The position numbers were made by a program, and so were the translations under genes. Below are positions 63,716-64,000 of a stretch of 64,000 bases of DNA, one piece after another. The stretch comes from Flavobacterium sp. W4I14 (lineage in GTDB: Bacteria; Bacteroidota; Bacteroidia; Sphingobacteriales; Sphingobacteriaceae). Below the pieces are notes generated by a model, which was not told where the DNA came from, did no database searches, and worked only from the letters and a program-made list of their open reading frames with translations. Position 1 is the stretch's first letter, and each line of letters opens with the position of its first letter. The stretch covers positions 2,356,001 to 2,420,000 of the forward strand of contig JAUSZU010000001.1 in assembly GCA_030817875.1 (NCBI GenBank). The letters run 5' to 3'.

Positions 63716-64000
63716 CTATTTTTCTATCCACCCATGTTGCAAGGCAAAGCAACTCGGCACGAAAGAAACTGGCGATTTTTTAATGGCTAACTTTAATTGT
63801 TGCATCTGTGCCTGATAACTTGAAGGCGATATACCTACATTGCGTTTAAAAAGTCCGCTAAACGAAGTTAAGCTATCAAATCCTACTAAGAAGCAGGTTT
63901 CAGAAACGCTTTTATCTTCGCGCAATAGCTGCTGTGCTTTTTCAATTCTTACCCATGTAAGGTATTGATGTGGTGTTTTAGCATAAATGGCTTTGAAAAG
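63716..64000 (-). CDS. AraC-family regulator, C-terminal part (runs off the window)
   Basis: The frame is open from the right edge of the window to the stop at 63716. The visible 94 residues begin LFKAIYAKTPHQYLTWVRIE and continue AQQLLREDKSVSETCFLVGF, DSLTSFSGLFKRNVGISPSSYQ. This is the second half of an AraC DNA-binding domain, followed by a 25-residue tail. The N-terminal part lies beyond 64000. An apparent start at 63925 (TTG) is only an internal codon. It is probably the regulator of the VOC-DUF1569 pair. Confidence 0.85.
   Translation of the reverse strand, partial: LFKAIYAKTPHQYLTWVRIEKAQQLLREDKSVSETCFLVGFDSLTSFSGLFKRNVGISPSSYQAQMQQLKLAIKKSPVSFVPSCFALQHGWIEK

Overview
The window looks like a chromosome segment of a Bacteroidota bacterium of the Sphingobacteriaceae type (Pedobacter-like). 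The basis is SusC/SusD pairs, a one-protein hybrid two-component regulator, glycan-degrading gene clusters, promoters of the TTTG/TAnnTTTG type, few Shine-Dalgarno sites and AT-rich spacers. No sequence search could be run, so the genus is an inference. No rRNA, tRNA or CRISPR array was seen.

Layout. 1-13.7 kb (minus strand) is a polysaccharide utilisation locus. It has the start of a SusC-like receptor, GH35, an exo-galactanase-like GH43, a DUF2264 (GH154-type) enzyme, GH105, a double GH43 and a BNR_4 propeller, all behind a 1355-residue hybrid sensor/regulator. The set fits removal of Rha-GlcA caps, arabinose and galactose from type II arabinogalactan. A common sequence motif upstream of both the SusC gene and the enzyme operon is a candidate operator for the regulator. 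13.9-19.8 kb holds small genes, a frameshifted SRPBCC gene, a PepSY protein with a TonB siderophore receptor (iron uptake), and an SDR. 19.85-20.7 kb is an array of short palindromic repeats. 20.78-23.1 kb is a short operon (PhyH dioxygenase, a 50-residue ORF, CDP-alcohol phosphatidyltransferase, GtrA) that begins with a tiny ORF ending in four cysteines. 23.3-25.8 kb pairs an N-acetylhexosamine-kinase-like protein with a GH109-type enzyme, next to a GH35 stump. 26.9-34.6 kb is an orphan VgrG island with a large PAAR-like effector carrying two different peptidoglycan-hydrolase-like domains and a lipoprotein that may be its immunity protein. 35-36.4 kb is an AAA+ ATPase gene bracketed by copies of one palindrome. 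36.9-45.4 kb is a second utilisation locus, SusC-SusD with two sulfatases, and it too is preceded by a tiny ORF ending in MRMCCCYA. 45.5-57 kb is an envelope module: RND efflux pump, PAP2 phosphatase, OmpR-type two-component system, HD protein and an LtaS/OpgB-like transferase. Its three promoters share a TTCAGAAT box. 57-64 kb holds four AraC-type regulators mixed with small metabolic enzymes.

The most notable observation is the pair of poly-cysteine short ORFs at 20840-20920 (+) and 45294-45386 (-). They are 24 kb apart, on opposite strands, in front of unrelated genes. Both begin with a K/F/Y-rich stretch and end in MRMCCC[CY]A-stop. Both follow a TAnnTTTG -7 element and share a 12/17 match in the -35 region. 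One precedes a sulfatase locus. A cysteine- or sulfur-responsive leader peptide regulon is the simplest reading, but it is an inference.
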